This document shows, in pieces, positions 63,897 through 64,000 of a DNA stretch of 64,000 nt. Numbering within the stretch: position 1 is the stretch's first letter; every line of letters begins with the position of its first letter. Source of the DNA: Perognathus longimembris pacificus (taxonomy: Eukaryota > Chordata > Mammalia > Rodentia > Heteromyidae); assembly GCF_023159225.1 (NCBI RefSeq), contig NC_063170.1:26252301-26316300 (forward strand). The letters are read 5' to 3'. Below the pieces are notes generated by a model. The model had not been told where the DNA came from. It made no database searches and worked only from the letters and a program-made list of their open reading frames with translations. The translations under genes were made by a program, and so were the position numbers.

Positions 63897-64000
63897 TTTG
63901 TGCCAATCCTCAGTCTTGAACTTAGGGCTGGGGTGCTGTTCCTGAGCAATTTTGTTCAAGGCTGGCATGCTGCCACTTGAGTCCATAGCTCCACTTCTGG
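63897..64000 (-). mobile_element. B1-Geo SINE, right-monomer end (cut by window)
   Basis: Reverse-complement Geo monomer (TTGAACTTAGGGCTGGGGTG, then GCCACTTGAGTCCATAGC). It is the first SINE after exon 1; the B1 half lies beyond the window. Confidence 0.85.

Larger units (their letters stand above)
57424..64000 (+). other. ZNF423: 5' part of ZNF423 intron 1
   Basis: The intron starts with GTGAGCG at 57424 and runs off the window. Its first 240 bases are extremely G-rich on the transcribed (+) strand (GAGC and GGCGGA runs), and GC-rich sequence continues to about 58240. After that composition becomes ordinary and holds no recognisable SINE until 63897. No in-frame exon with the expected VEEGEASDF continuation was seen, so exon 2 lies further right. 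Several AT-rich, non-repetitive blocks listed separately look like candidate conserved elements. Confidence 0.8.

Noticed and set aside
1..64000. CRISPR-like arrays, operons, prophage or other prokaryotic systems
   Set aside because: The repeated units are dispersed SINEs and microsatellites, not regularly spaced repeats, and the DNA is clearly mammalian.

Overview
This is nuclear DNA from a rodent, most likely a geomyoid (kangaroo rat, pocket mouse or pocket gopher). Bacterial-style genes are absent, introns and CpG islands are present, and 7SL-derived B1-type SINEs, tRNA/ID-type SINEs, L1 tails, MIR/L2 and ERVL LTR relics are all here. The commonest repeats are two dimeric SINEs that share one right-hand monomer. 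One has an ID-like, tRNA-derived left monomer and matches what I know as the geomyoid IDL-Geo family. The other has a B1-like left monomer and is called B1-Geo below. The clade call rests on that repeat and is an inference.

One protein-coding gene is supported. At 57384-57423 (+) an ATG opens 13 codons reading MSRRKQAKPRSVK plus the first base of the next codon, then a GTGAGC splice donor. This is the first coding exon of ZNF423 (Zfp423/OAZ), a 30-zinc-finger developmental transcription factor. It lies in a CpG island (about 55.69-58.24 kb), with another GC-rich block just upstream (about 53.8-55.3 kb). Everything to the right is the 5' part of ZNF423 intron 1. Everything to the left looks like its upstream intergenic flank; I found no other gene there.

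Layout. 0.1-1.9 kb: an old antisense L1 ORF2 riddled with later insertions. 2-40 kb: intergenic DNA packed with SINEs, with a 5'-truncated L1 with target-site duplications (16.5-17.7 kb), a solo LTR nested between SINEs (12.3-13.1 kb), MLT2-like and MLT1-like LTRs, an old L1 (36.9-37.3 kb), an apparent mRNA-type retrocopy (39.2-39.5 kb) and long polypurine arrays. 40.3-41.1 kb: an orphan CpG island that could be a distal promoter. 41-52.5 kb: more SINEs, a hAT-Charlie relic and large CCT/TTC arrays. 52.5-63.9 kb: no recognisable SINE across promoter, exon 1 and 6.4 kb of intron, with several stretches that look like conserved non-coding elements.

No novel protein system was found. The most interesting observations concern retrotransposition: a modular SINE right monomer with its own A/B-box-like sequences, a solo copy of that monomer with target-site duplications, a SINE-L1 tail chimera, and unidentified poly(A) retrocopies. 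Candidate regulatory architecture around the ZNF423 promoter comes next. Repeat boundaries are by eye (roughly +/-10 bp unless a target-site duplication, TSD, is given).
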